Positions 13,265 through 24,904 are shown, counted from the stretch's first letter. The stretch: DNA of 64,000 nt from Diphasiastrum complanatum (GCA_029204225.1 MU832145.1:20880-84879), one strand, 5' to 3'. Program-made: numbers and translations. The notes: generated from the sequence alone by a model not told the origin.

Positions 13265-16200
13265 GAACTAGGGGCCCCCGGATATAGAAGCTACCCGAGA
13301 TCCCCTACCAATTTGAGACTTGGCTTCTGGAATTGTAATGGTTTTTTATCTTCGTCATCAGCCGGAGACTTTGCTGATTTTATTAGAAAATGCGACATTT
13401 TGTTGTTGGCTGAAACTCATGAGTCCTTATATCATCCTCTTCCAAATATACAGGAGTACTCTTGGCATTCTGCTTTTCGTCCATTTGTTAGGGGAAAAAC
13501 TTGTCGAGGATCTGGAGGAGTAGCTTGTTTATACAGAGACACCACAGTTCAGATGGTTAAACAAGATCCATACGCTCGCTATATTTGGTTACGCATTATT
13601 GGCTCACTATTGGGATTACCTCAGGACATCTATATAGCTGTATGCTATTTTGCTCCACAGACCTCAGTGTTTGCTGAGTTTGGCGGGGACCCTTTTCAGG
13701 CTCTCTCAGATGATATTGCTATCTTTTCTCAGCAGGGTGCCATTTTACTAGCAGGTGATTTCAACGCCCGCACAAGCTCTAGACAAACCGAATTTCATGC
13801 AGCTACGGATCTTCTCAGGCTTTACCCTTTGGATATGGGGCTAGACCGGGTATCACAGGATGCAGACACTCCAGCTACATCTTTCGGGGAGCAGTTGATC
13901 ACTCTAGCAGAGACACACGCTCTTGCCATTTTGAATGGCCTCACACAGTGGCCTTCCTCATCAGCATATACATGCTATCCTCATGGTGGAGGACATAGTG
14001 TGGTCGACTACTTCATTGGATCACCTGCTTTGATCTCTCACATTTCTGATTTCTCCATTACACCCCCTACCATTTCCGATCACTCACTCTTACACATCTC
14101 ACTTGGTCACATAACCTCTTCTTTGCAAGTTTCTTGCTCTCTTCCCACTCATAAACGTATTCCTTTCACCCAATCTGGATTCACTAATTACACCACAATC
14201 TTATCCCAACTACTCGCTAACTTCCCGTTCATGGCACCAATTGACCAGCAAGCCACTTTTCTCTCTACATCCCTCTTAGCTGCTGCTTCCTCATCCTTCC
14301 CCACCAAAACGACATCATCTCACAGAAGTGTTCACAACAGATGGTATGATGCAGAATGCCGCTCTCTTCACAATCATGTGACATATGCCAGGTCACACTC
14401 CCCTGCCACACTCAAACAATGCCAGAAAGAATATCATAGAACCACCAGAACAAAGAAGATCAAGTACCTACAATCACTCTGCCAAAAAATGATCAACTCT
14501 TTAGATTCACCCTCCTCCTCTTTTTTCTGGAAACATTTCACCAGACACTCTTCAACATTGGCCCCCATAGCCATCGAATCCTGGATCGAGTATGCCACGG
14601 AGTTATATACCACGGACTCTCCTCCTACCTCACTCTCACCGAGACCTGACCACTGCTCACTTTTCACCCCTGACATGGTTGAAAACGCCATTAAACATCC
14701 AAACTAAATAAAGCCACTGACTATGACTCCTTAAGTGTAGACTTCCTAAAGCCCATAGCACATCTCATCTCCCCTTACATTGCTCATGTTTTTAACACAA
14801 CTGTTACTTCTGGTTTTCCTACGGCTTGGTGTACTAATATCCTTCACCCCATCCTCAAGGCAGGTGATCCCATGAATGTAGGAAACTACCGCACCATTAT
14901 GATTGGCCACACTCTGGCTAAGATATATGGCTCTATACTACAGACAGTTACTGGATCTTTTGCTGAAACTGAGGGTTTACACGCTATGGGTCAAGCTGGT
15001 TTCAGACCGGGATATTCTACTTCAGACCAGATCTTCATTTTGAGATGCATTATTGAGGAGGCTCGACATCGGAAACAGAGAATTTACTGTTGCTTTGTGG
15101 ATTTTCGCAAAGCTTTTGACTCTGTTCCACGACATCTTCTTTTCCAGAGACTGTCTTCACTTGGCTTTTCAGAGGATACTATTGCTGCGATCATTACTTT
15201 ATATGAGCGAGTCTTGGCACGTTTCAGAGATGGTAGTGGCTGGTCCTCACAGATACATTCTACCATTGGTGTGAAGCAGGGTTGCCCCTTATCACCCACT
15301 CTTTTTGCACTATATATAGATGACCTCGAGCGGATTATTCGCGAGGAAGGTGGAGAGGGCTGTCCCCTAGCAGACATTATTATCCCCATTCTCTTGTACG
15401 CTGATGATGTGGTTCTCCTCTCATCCTCTGCAGCTGGTTTACAGAGTCACCTTTCTGCTTTACATCACTTTTGCCAGCGTTGGGGATTGACGGTTAACCT
15501 TAAGAAGACTAAGATTATGGTGTTTAACACCAACAGACAGCATATGAGAGATGTGATTTTCTATTATGACGGGCTACCGATTGAGATCGTGACCTCCTAC
15601 ACCTATTTGGGAGTTCTTTTCTCTGGTCCGCTACTCACTTTTCGACCAGCAGCCACCGCCAGGCTCCACAAGGGGCATACCGCTCTTGTGCATATGGAGA
15701 GATTTTGCTCTACTTATTATGTGCAGGATCCTGCTACCAGATGCCTACTATTTTCTGCTACTGTCTCCCCAGTTGTGCTATATTCGGCTGAGACTTGGTG
15801 CCCTGATTTATCACGCGATACATGGAGAGATCTTACTCGTATCCAGATTCTCATGCTCAGTAGGATAATCCGGGCTAAGCCCTCAGTACCACATGATATC
15901 ATACTAGCCGAGTTTGCTTCTCCTCCATTAGTTGTTGGTGCTATGTTTCAGATCATCACCTTTCTTCACAGGGTATCAGATCTAGATACCTCCAGATACA
16001 TTGTTGCTGCTCTCACTTCATCTTGTACCATTGCGGATCAGGGAGCCAAGCACTCTTGGTATCGCAGTGTCTCAGCCCTTCTTCAGACTTGGGGTTTATC
16101 CGCACTTGATCTTCCGAATGGAACCCATGCTTATATCAGACGGCAGATCTACCGGAGCTACATACGCACTATATGGTCACATCCTGATCCAGATAGGGTC

Positions 16201-16815
16201 AAGCTACATTATTATGGCACACATCTTTTACGGCTGGACGTTTCGGGCTTGCCTATTCTTCCAGTTTATCTTACACAGACGCTATCTTTTGGTCTGAGAT
16301 ATCGTATAGGACAGCTTCGAGTCTCTTCTCATCAGCTTGCTATCGAGACAGGTAGATACACAGACACTCCAAGATTGCAGCGGATATGTCAGCTCTGTTC
16401 TCTTCAGGAGGTGGAAGATGAGTTTCATTTCATCTTTCGCTGCCCAGTATACTATGAGATTAGAGGACGATACCATTGTTTATACCGAGATATTCCCCTC
16501 ACGTTGAGCTCCTTCCTCGAGTATCCAGACGCTAGATGTGTGGGTCTTCTTTTGAGAGAGATGTATATTTTACGAGCTTCACTTCTACCTACGCTCTCAG
16601 ATATGGATTCCAGTCAGGCTCACATTACTCAGTTCTTCCAGAAGCGAGACAGAGTGGATATTTCGGTTGCGGATTTTGACGTCCCCGTCCGAAGATCGAA
16701 GACACAGAGAGTTTCGGCTCGATCCAGTGCTACTAGATATTCATACGCCTCCCACCAGCCTACATCACGACCCACTACTACCATCACTCATTACTTTCGG
16801 CTTGCTCGTAGCTAG
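13265..16815 (+). pseudogene. LINE ORF2: APE endonuclease + reverse transcriptase, one frameshift
   Basis: Open from directly after the ORF1 stop; the first in-frame ATG (13553) lies beyond the first endonuclease motifs. Endonuclease: NCNG, LLAETHE, GDFNAR, SVVDYFI, ISDHSLLH (13331-14100). After the frame break at about 14697-14703 the RT frame continues through ILHPILKAGDP, QAGFRPGYST, CCFVDFRKAFDSV, GVKQGCPLSPTLF and LLYADDVVLL to a zinc-finger-like CX2C...HX4C (CQLC...HFIFRC, about 16385-16440). The tail has a PCNA-binding-type motif QAHITQFF (16615-16638) and a weaker TTTITHYF (16774-16797). Family function: nicks target DNA and reverse-transcribes LINE RNA there. One base lost near 14700 explains the break, so the copy was disabled recently. 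Confidence 0.88.
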
Positions 16816-17048
16816 TTTCCTCCGCGGAGCAGGTGGTTAAGCTCTTGCTTTGTACCCTCACCAGCTGGTGGTCAAGCTTGGATACTTTTTCTCTTAGAGA
16901 CAGAGAGATCGATATTTTAGTTTTAGTTTTACTGTCTTTTCATTGGTAAATAAGTCCTTATGCGGACAATGCTTCTCACATTTTGTACTCTCTTTTGTCT
17001 TATGTGCCCCTGGGCACCAAAAGACGTTAATAATAATAATTCTAATTC

Positions 17049-17052
<4 letters not shown>
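16816..17052 (+). other. LINE 3' UTR with hairpin and TAA tail
   Basis: Contains an inverted repeat GTGCCC-CT-GGGCAC near 17002-17016, then caaaagacg and a short (TAA)n at about 17026-17038. Structured 3' ends with short simple-repeat tails are recognised by RT in several LINE clades. That role here is an inference. Confidence 0.5.

Positions 17053-17120
<68 letters not shown>
17053..17120 (+). repeat. (CT)n microsatellite at LINE 3' side
   Basis: 34 CT units immediately after the LINE tail, on the same strand as the tract at 11893-12193. Confidence 0.97.
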
Positions 17121-17122
<2 letters not shown>

Positions 17123-17810
17123 GGGTTTTTCTAACGTGCCAAAGAGTGAAAACACTCGAACCCGTTTCAGCGTTCGAAACGTGTTTCGATGAAGCACTGC
17201 AGCAGGCATGGTGTGAGACGGTATAGGAAACAGGAAGTACGAAAGTGAAGTACGAAAGAAGTGCAAGAAAAGACAAATGAGTTACCGTTCGGTCAAAAGA
17301 AACCGGTCCTGGATAAGTGGATATGCGCTCCCACGGAATGCAATGAACCTGGGAATGCCAACCCGGAACCCTATCAAGCTAAACCCCTAAACCTCCAGAA
17401 AAGGCCCTCCATAATGCAAAAAACCTGTATTTTTTCTAAATCAAAACCCTAACCTTCTCTCTCCAGATAGGCTCGTACAGTCTCTCTCTAGACTGTCCCA
17501 ATCTCTCTCTATGATCCAAAATCCCTAAACCCTAAAAATAGACCTATTTGCATGAGGGAATGCTTAAAAAAAGCTGTTTTTGACCAAAAAAAGCACACCT
17601 ACAACTAAACCCTAATTATCTCTCTCTACAGAGGCCGCTAAAGTCTCTCTCTACCCTGCCCTATTCTCTCCCATCAATCTGAGCAGCCCTCTCTCTCAAA
17701 CCAAAGCGCCCTCTCTCTCAATCTCTACCACAACAAATGTGAAATGAGGACCAAAAACTGAGCATTGAGGGGTTTTGGGGGAAAAAAATTAATTGATTAA
17801 TTACCAAATT
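17121..17810. other. Non-coding stretch after the LINE
   Basis: Contains a decayed TTCGAAACGTGTTTCGA motif near 17175-17195 like the ends of the MITE described at 24905, scattered ccctaaaccctaa (17520-17535 and nearby) and short tctctc runs. No gene seen. Confidence 0.5.
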
Positions 17811-18091
17811 CACAGATGATTTCATAGATTTCACAGATGATACAGATTTGACAGATTTCACATGATGTACAGATGATTTGACAGATGTGAAATCATCTGA
17901 AATCATCACTGATTTCACAGATTTCACATGATGTACAGATGATTTGACAGATGATACAGATGATTTCACAGATGATACAGATGATTTGAGTCATTTGACA
18001 GATGATACAGATGATTTCACAGATGATACAGATGATTGACAGATTTCACAGATGATTTCACAGAATTCACAGATTTCACAGATTTTTTTGG
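17811..18091 (+). repeat. Minisatellite of cagatgat / ttcacagatga units
   Basis: About 280 bp built from alternating 9-13-bp units (acagatgat, ttcacagatga, ttgacagatga). It is irregular, with one internal inverted stretch around 17885-17910. There are no spacers, so it is not a CRISPR array. Confidence 0.9.
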
Positions 18092-18095
18092 CCCT

Positions 18096-18215
18096 TTTTT
18101 TTCATATTTTTGGGTTATTTTTGGGGGGGAAACTAAAATAAAAATTAATTAATTAATCAGTACGGTTCACACGGTTCTGGGCACAAAAATTTAAGAACCG
18201 TACGGTGCACTGTAC
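18096..18215 (+). repeat. Left arm of a long-range imperfect inverted repeat
   Basis: T/G-rich stretch, then an aattaattaattaat run, then tacggttcac.acggttc and aagaaccgtac. The reverse complement of 21515-21386 has the same elements in the same order. Together they bracket about 3.2 kb containing GTPase exons. The outer edge is not defined. Confidence 0.6.
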
Positions 18216-19221
18216 GATTCTCAAAACCGTGGTGAACAAATAACGGTTCAATAATTCTATGATTTATATAAAATATATCATATATTAATCTCTCATTTAC
18301 AAGTTCATTGTGGTGTGGAATAACAGTTTAGCATAATGATTCACAAAAGAGTAGACGTGAAACCAAGGAGGTTTTCATAGCTTCGTGTTCTATCATGGGC
18401 CAAACTACATTGTTGACGAATTAACAGTTTCCAAATGGGACGTCATCTTTGGTGCACATTTGTGAAATTGTCAGATGGGCCATGTGTTATAGTGTCTCAG
18501 AAATACAACCTGGAATCCAATCATATTATACTCAAATTAGATTTCTTTTACTTAGTGGCATGTCTTGCCACCATAAGTACCTTGGCGACATCATTGTCAA
18601 GGTCAACAAGGGGACCTAGAATGTGCATCATCTCAGACTTGAATGCGTACAAGGCTAGGGCTCAATGTGCAACACATAGCAACCACATGTGAGGGGCTAT
18701 AATAACACAGTTCCCAGCAGTATGGAATGAGGTCATTCTGTATGGCAATCAAAATGTGGAAAAAATCCCATGTTCAATACTGAGCATACTTCTTATTGAA
18801 ATCAATTTCTTTGTTAGAAGTTTAAAAAGAAAATACTTATTTCCTGAACATGTTCCGTTCGGAACAAAAAGGAGCATATCACCCCCAAAATAACTTAACG
18901 GGTTCATATATCAAGAAATGGTTCAGTGCTTTCCTTGGCATCAACCTTATCTTGCTCTTGCTTTGATGGCCACATGAAGTTCTTGATCTTAACTTTTACT
19001 AATTGCATAGAAGGGTCACAGAGTAAGAATTAATTTCAATAAATTCAAGTTTCGAAACACATACAACAAAGATTTCTTCCATGATTCAATAAAACTAGCT
19101 CAGAAATATGCAATTAAAAGAAATCTATAAATCCTACAATTTGGCTAATTGCAGGCTTCAAAATGCCTAAGTTTTGAAAAAACCATTTCCATGTGGTAGC
19201 AGATTGAAAAGTTCTACTGAC

Positions 19222-19987
19222 CTGAAATGTTATAGCGAGCAATGCGATGTACAGAATTCGTAATAACTGACTTTCCCACATTGGGAATGCCCACCACCAT
19301 GGTTAGCAAAGTTTGCTCCTTTCTAATGGCCTCACTTAGACTTGTTCTCACTTGCCTAACCATCTATGTCATTTGAAACCAACCCACAAAGAAAATTGTA
19401 GAGTCTTCACAAATAGGAATATATTGTTCTTGTAAACACGACCATGAAACATTGGAAATGCTTAGAACTTACATTCTTGACAGACTCCTTGTTGTGAGCA
19501 TTAACAAATACGTGATCTTGCTTACAAGCCTCAAAATACTCGCTCCATCTCTGCACCATAATAAGCTTATAGCAGTCAAGTAATTTTAATTTATTCAAAA
19601 AAAAGATACGCCATTTAAGTTTTTTTCAATTGATTGATTGCAGCGTTTTCCTATGTTTAGATCTTAGAAAACCGTTCCGACCCTTTTTGGTCGGAACCTA
19701 CGGCATCGGAATGTTTTCCTTTTACATCCAACAAAAGAAAATTGGCATGGATATAAATATTTTCTTTGCTAAAAAAATACAAATTTTTTATATTTATTTT
19801 TCCGGTCATGTTCCAGCACAGATCGCGTTCCAGAACTCATTCCGTTCCAGAATGGGCAACTATGGTTTAGATGGACACATTATGTTTCATACTAACAAAA
19901 GCATCGGCTCAACTCTACATGTACCTTATTTTGGTCCCATAGAACGCTTTTAGTCTCAGTGCATGTGTAATACTCTCTCTCTCTCAC

Positions 19988-20051
<64 letters not shown>

Positions 20052-20433
20052 GTAAAACATGAGCTTGTCCTAATAATCTTATATCAAACAACACCAAAAT
20101 CTAACCCAGCATTACCCCTTTCAAGTTCCTCACTACAAATGCACCCGTCTTTTGGTGCCCTTTTGGCTTGCTACCCTACTCCATGGAACTCATCTCCTAT
20201 GCAATGACACAACTAGGCTTCATTCAAGCTCTTGCACAATCACATTTTTTTGACAAGTACATGACCTACACACACAAGTAGCCTAGCTCCCAATTGAAAT
20301 AAGTAGGTAACAATTTTTAAATTTGGACAGTGGCACCACTTTACATTTGACATGTTTGGATTGGCTAGGTCCATCTTGTTCAACACAATCAAATGCTTTT
20401 TTCGCCTCAAAATCTCTTGTAGCTCGATATTTG
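19222..20433 (-). CDS. Circularly permuted GTPase, MTG1/SIN2 (DAR GTPase)-like, three internal exons
   Basis: Three consecutive exons with GT..AG borders and matching phases: 20433-20345, 19550-19473, 19363-19222. Exon one holds the G4 motif (LIVLNKMDLANPN), exon two RWSEYFEACKQ..VNAHNKES, exon three the P-loop G1 (MVVGIPNVGKS). G4 before G1 is the circular permutation typical of YlqF/MTG1-type GTPases, which help assemble the large subunit of organellar or bacterial-type ribosomes. The N-terminal exon (upstream, right) and the G2/G3 exons were not found. A possible short terminal exon at 18998-18904, ending in TGA, has a compatible phase but no recognisable homology. The piece lies between inverted repeats, so it may be a transposon-captured fragment rather than a working gene. 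Confidence 0.8.
19973..20050 (+). repeat. (CT)n microsatellite
   Basis: About 78 bp with two interruptions (ctcactca). It lies in the unassigned interval upstream (right) of GTPase exon two. Confidence 0.95.
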
Positions 20434-21385
20434 CTGAAGATATGGGTACCTATGAGCAGCCAGAAAAGTAAGAAAACAAGCCAAGGTGTTAGCTCGTAAA
20501 TGTAGCAATATGTTTAAACATTTACATAGTGTGAGTTGTGATCAACCAAAAAAGAGGGATGAAAGGAAATTTTATTGATTTCATTGGAGTACCATGGTGC
20601 ATAAGACTAACAATGTACAAACTTTGGAACAATTATCATGTGGAAGCACAATGCGTCTCTACAACAAAAGAGAACTAGATACTATGCATTAGTTATATCT
20701 AGCTAATTCAGATCTTAAAATACTCCAAGGTTTGATAAAAAAATAAGAAGCAAAGTAGAATAATTGAAAACATGATCCAAGTGCTAGAGATGCTTAAATT
20801 TAGCTAGAGATCTCATCTTAAATGAGGGGTCAAAATAAGGCTATGATCTTGGTCTAAGGTGTCACAAGACTATGATGTTGATGTGATATGGGATATTTCA
20901 TGGGAGATGATAGGACGTCATTGGCACCCATGATTTATATCAAATAACCTGCCAGCCATGTGTGCATCTTGCTTCAAGTCTAACTACTCTCGCTATCATC
21001 ATATGGAAAAGAGAGAGAGATAAGCCTAGACTAAAAGGAGTTTGTAGTAAGCATGTTAATTGTTAGTGGTCAAATATCAAAACCTCTTGTTAAGACAATC
21101 CTGATTAGGAGTAAACACAGATGTACGTGTGAATCTGGAATTGAAATTCGTGATTCGCAAAAAAAATTGTAAATACATGCAACATGGGTATCGATAGAAA
21201 GAGCACAAATAGAGGATTAAGATTGAATAGGGTTCTAGTAGTTTCAGGTCCAATTATGGGCAGTTAGGTGAGATCTCGTTCATATGAAATGAACTACATG
21301 TGTCATAAGCCTGACCCAATTGGCATTGGATTAAATGGGTTTCTAGTAGTTTCAGCTGCATAACTCCATTTATTCTATATGTGTA
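20434..21385. other. Non-coding interior of the inverted-repeat segment
   Basis: Upstream side of the GTPase exons. I looked for a WFPGHM-type first exon of the GTPase and did not find one. Sequence is A/T-rich and unassigned. Confidence 0.4.
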
Positions 21386-21515
21386 AGTTAATTTTTTTTC
21401 AATTACGGTTCTCAGAAATTTTAACCTGGAACCGTGGTGAACCGTACAGGTAATTAGTTAATTATTTAATTAAATTTTTTTTTTGTCCCACCCCCAAAAA
21501 TAGAACAAAAAAATG
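21386..21515 (-). repeat. Right arm of the long-range imperfect inverted repeat
   Basis: Reverse complement shows the same order as 18096-18215: T-rich with ggggg, A-rich, aattaaataattaa, tgtacggttcaccacggttc, gagaaccgta. A further weaker copy of the T/G-rich part lies at about 21600-21650. Confidence 0.6.
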
Positions 21516-21859
21516 CCAAAAAAATTCCAGAAAAAGCAGATTTGTAGGGAGTTTAGATTATTTACTTCAAATTATTTAATGGCTTCTTCTTTTTTTAACT
21601 ACCCACCCCCCAAAAACAGCCCAAAAAAGGTAAAAAAAAGGCCAAAAAAGTTGAAAAAATACCCAAATTGTTAAGAGAGACAGGGAGACAGAGAGAGGGG
21701 GATCCATAGTACATAAACTGGCCATCTATCTGGAAAACAAGTGAGATGCTCTGTATATAATCTCATCATATAGAGCCCGCCACATACGGCTGGGGTCTAA
21801 CCTCAAAAAAATACAGTGTGAATGGAACAAAAATGAACAACATGACAACATCTACAACA

Positions 21860-23571
21860 TGTTCTCAAGATGCTTGTGTGGCATCCGGATCATCAAAATC
21901 ATCTAACTCATCCTCCTCTATCACAACCTGACTGAAGTCATGTAAAACCTCTCCCTCAATCTGTCCCTGACAAAGTGATGCGAGATGCACCTCTGCCAGA
22001 GCCACACGGCCTCCCTGTCTATGTGCCACTGTCTGACTAGAACCTCTGCCTCTCTGGGAAGACCTCCTGCCAGATCCTGGAGGCCTTCCTGGAAGCCTCC
22101 GAGCTGGTGTTGTGGAAGCAAATGTAGTAGGAGGCGTCGCTGATGCAAGAATGGATGTGGCACGAGATGCAGGCACCTTGAATGTAGGCGGAGTGTATGA
22201 ATACGGCTATACTACAGGCTGGGCAGGGACAGGCTACTGTAAGATGAGGCCGAGGCTGTACACCAATCGGAAAAGCCGGTGTAACATGGAGAGGTGGTCC
22301 ACGGAGGCGACGTGCAGGTGCAGGTGGTGGAATGTGGGGGGCAGCTGCATAAGTGCAGCAACCGGAGTGAGTGGCTGAGCAGGAGGTACCGTATGTGTCG
22401 GCGCTGTATGCCTGGGAGCTGCATGAATAGGAGCCGTACGAGTGGCAGTCATATGTGTACCAGCAGCTGATGGTGCTAGATGTGGCTGAGTGCGTGCATG
22501 TGGTGAGAGCCACCCTAGATCATCAATGTCATCCTCACCCTGTCCATATCGAAGGAGGTCTAACATGGTCCTCTGGTGAACACGGCGGGTCCGATCTGCA
22601 TCATCATCAACGTGAACATCTGCAGGGGCCTGTGAATCTTGCACACCATCAATCCCTCCCACAGTGGCACAAGCATCTCCACCATCTGCTGTATCCCCTG
22701 CAAAAGCGTCCTGTGCCATATGGCCAGCATCCCCAACATGTGCTGCATCCACTGTCTCTCTCTCGTGCTATATATCCTCTGGTAGTGGATCAGGTCGATA
22801 CACATCCTGCTCTGGTAGATCTGGCTCATACATCCCTGCCATCATCCTCTAATCGATCATCCTCCAGGCCATAGCCTAGGTCTACCTCAAGCTTTGCCTC
22901 AGCAATGGTCTCTAATCCTGGAGAAGCGATACCCAAATCATCATCATCATCCTCCTCATCAGCACCCATGCCCCTACCTGGCCCCTGGCCAGCACCTGTA
23001 TCCTGATCATGACCCACTCTGTCCCTCAATAACCGTCTAACCCGCAACATCTCTCTCTCTGTCTCTGCCACAATGTCAGCCACAACATCAGCCCTCGGCA
23101 TGGGTATGGTGGAATCAGTGGGATCATCAACGCCCAGTAAACAATCCGAGGGTAACTCCTCTAGAGGGTCCACGTCTGTCACTCAACCTTGCATTGGTGT
23201 TGCAAAAAACCAGCCGTGTCATCTGTGCAATACAAAAGCGACTACGCCTTTTCGTGTGGATTACAAAAAATGTGCTCCACTTGCACTCGCATACACTCAG
23301 ACATGAGGGTCCGGGCCGAAGTGCCCGCGTTCGCGTCAGACGCCTGGACGCGTCCAACCCCCGGACGCGGGGTCGGACGCGTCCTTTTTTTTTATTTTTA
23401 TATTTTTTGGGCCCTGGACGCGTTTTTTTTTTTCTTTTTAAAAAAGGACGCGGGCCCTGCGGACAGTCCGCAAAACCCGAGACTACAGCGAAAGAGGGCG
23501 GAAGAGAGAGAGAGAGTGAGTGGGAGAGGCATAGAGAGAGAGAGAGAGATGGTGTGTGTGTGTGTGATGAG

Positions 23572-23615
<44 letters not shown>

Positions 23616-24870
23616 AGATATTGTTGATTTGTGTGCATACAGTTGTGTGTGTGGTGATCTTTGTGTGAGAGAGAGAGAGGAAGAGACAGAGAGTGTGAGG
23701 GACGGAAAGAGGGAGGATTGGTGGTGTGTCGTAGGCATTGCACCACAGATATGTGCAGATTCAACATCAAAGCTGCACTTGTGTAGCATACACTTAAACC
23801 CCAAACAGGACGAGGAAACGACCGACGGTTGGCCCACAACATCCGTCCGAAGTTCGACGTTAAACAGGGCTTCAGGGACACTTTGTCCGGTCGAGATCTG
23901 AAAACTAGGAGATGTTTCGGAGCCCCCGTGCTGGTACGCAAAATTTTGACATCATTTTGTAGCGTGTTGAAGTAGTGCCACAAGTAATTAGTAAGTCGTT
24001 GAAGTTCATTCGGGGAGAAACCGATCTCATCAACCGAGTCACAGTAGTGTATAGGTCTTGTGGTTTTCTGTAGTGAATGACACAATTTTGCATAAGTAGT
24101 TAGTAAGCTGTTGAAGTTCATCCGGGGGGGGAACCCATCTCATCATATAAGTCTTAGACATAGTAGTGTGTCGGTCTTGTGGTTTCCCGTCTCGAGAGCT
24201 TGTCACTCTTCTGGTGAGCCCCAATTTCCCCCAGAGACTTCTGCTCCTGAGAGCTTGTCACTCTTTTGGTGAGCGTTCACCTCTCCCCAATCCTCTGGTG
24301 AGCATTCACTTCCTTGAGACGGTCACTAATGCACCCTAAACCCTAAACCAGTAATATGTTTGCCATACAAACCATTTATGAACTGCTCATTAGCCATGGT
24401 TGTTTAGTAATATCTCAGTTATGAGAGGCATGGCCCAGTGCTTAGGTCTGTTGCAGATTTTTTTGCAAATTTTTTTGGTACCGTTTTCCTATTTTTTAAC
24501 AGGAGGGGGCAGGTGGGTGCCAGACACCCTCTGATAATTAATTCCGGGGGAAAAACAAGGGCCATAAATTGCTTTTACTTTGCTTTTAGGATAGGGGACA
24601 GTGTAGGCAGGTGCCTATATTTTCTTCTTTTTTTTTGGAAAAAAAAATTTGCAAAAAATCGGACGCGGACGCACCCCTGGCGCGTCCGCGTCCGCCATCC
24701 GCTTCCTTAGCACCGGAGAAACAATCCTATTGACAATCATAAAATTCAAAAAAGGGTTTTAGTTTATTTCATCCATTTAACACCCATCCTTAATCTCATA
24801 GAATTTGGTGGGTAAAGAAATACCTGTGATAGCACTCGCAAGGCCAGCTTTTGTAGAGTTGGGCATGCAG
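21860..24870 (-). pseudogene. hAT-1 family transposase, 3' part, split by an insertion (hAT-1b)
   Basis: The hATC segment at about 23295-23190 (KWSTFFVIHTKRRSRF...RLVFCNTNAR) and the sequence just 3' of it match hAT-1 at 3505-3300 closely. Downstream come an acidic tail (DPLEELPSDCLLGVDDPTD and DEEDDDDD, 23180-22830), a His/Pro-rich part, and a basic segment with a GRP-containing AT-hook-like string (RLPGRPPGSGRR, about 22090), ending near 21865. The upstream end of the intron before hATC reappears at 24711-24870 after a 1.4-kb insertion. Similarity to hAT-1 stops at 24870, so the DUF659 and BED parts are missing. Several frame changes; not functional. Confidence 0.82.
23302..24710 (+). mobile_element. 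Non-autonomous derivative of hAT-3 (1409 bp) inserted in hAT-1b
   Basis: Left end (catgagggtccgggcc) equals the left end of hAT-3 at 55648. The next about 430 bp track hAT-3 55648-56135, including the GC-rich GACGCG subterminal repeats and the GA/GT-rich leader. It then jumps to sequence matching 60135-60215 and again to 62530-63262, so transposase and most of the tandem array are deleted. The right end is rich in GACGCG motifs and finishes ...ttccttag. Its reverse complement (ctaaggaagcg) is a poor match to the left end, about 7 of 11. Flanks cactcaga and caccggag are possible eroded 8-bp duplications of the empty-site cactggag at 3508-3515. Confidence 0.85.
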
Positions 24871-24904
24871 AACCATAAATCCACACAAGGAATTGGGATT
24901 GACA

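Noticed and set aside
17811-18091. CRISPR-like array
   Set aside because: Repeats are contiguous and irregular, with no spacers or cas genes, in a eukaryotic context. It is a minisatellite.
18541-18690. Possible exon (plus-strand frame LKLDFFYLVACLA, or minus-strand VDLDNDVAKVLMVARHATK)
   Set aside because: No recognisable family in either direction and no supporting splice model. Left unassigned.
18904-18998. Terminal exon of the GTPase gene ending FLDI-stop
   Set aside because: Phase fits by a one-in-three chance and an AG precedes it, but the expected G2/G3 part is skipped and there is no recognisable homology. Mentioned only as a possibility.
19630-19953. Plus-strand ORF of 107 codons
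   Set aside because: No domain, A/T-rich, and contains inverted ttccgttcggaac-like repeats. More likely a small non-coding insertion.
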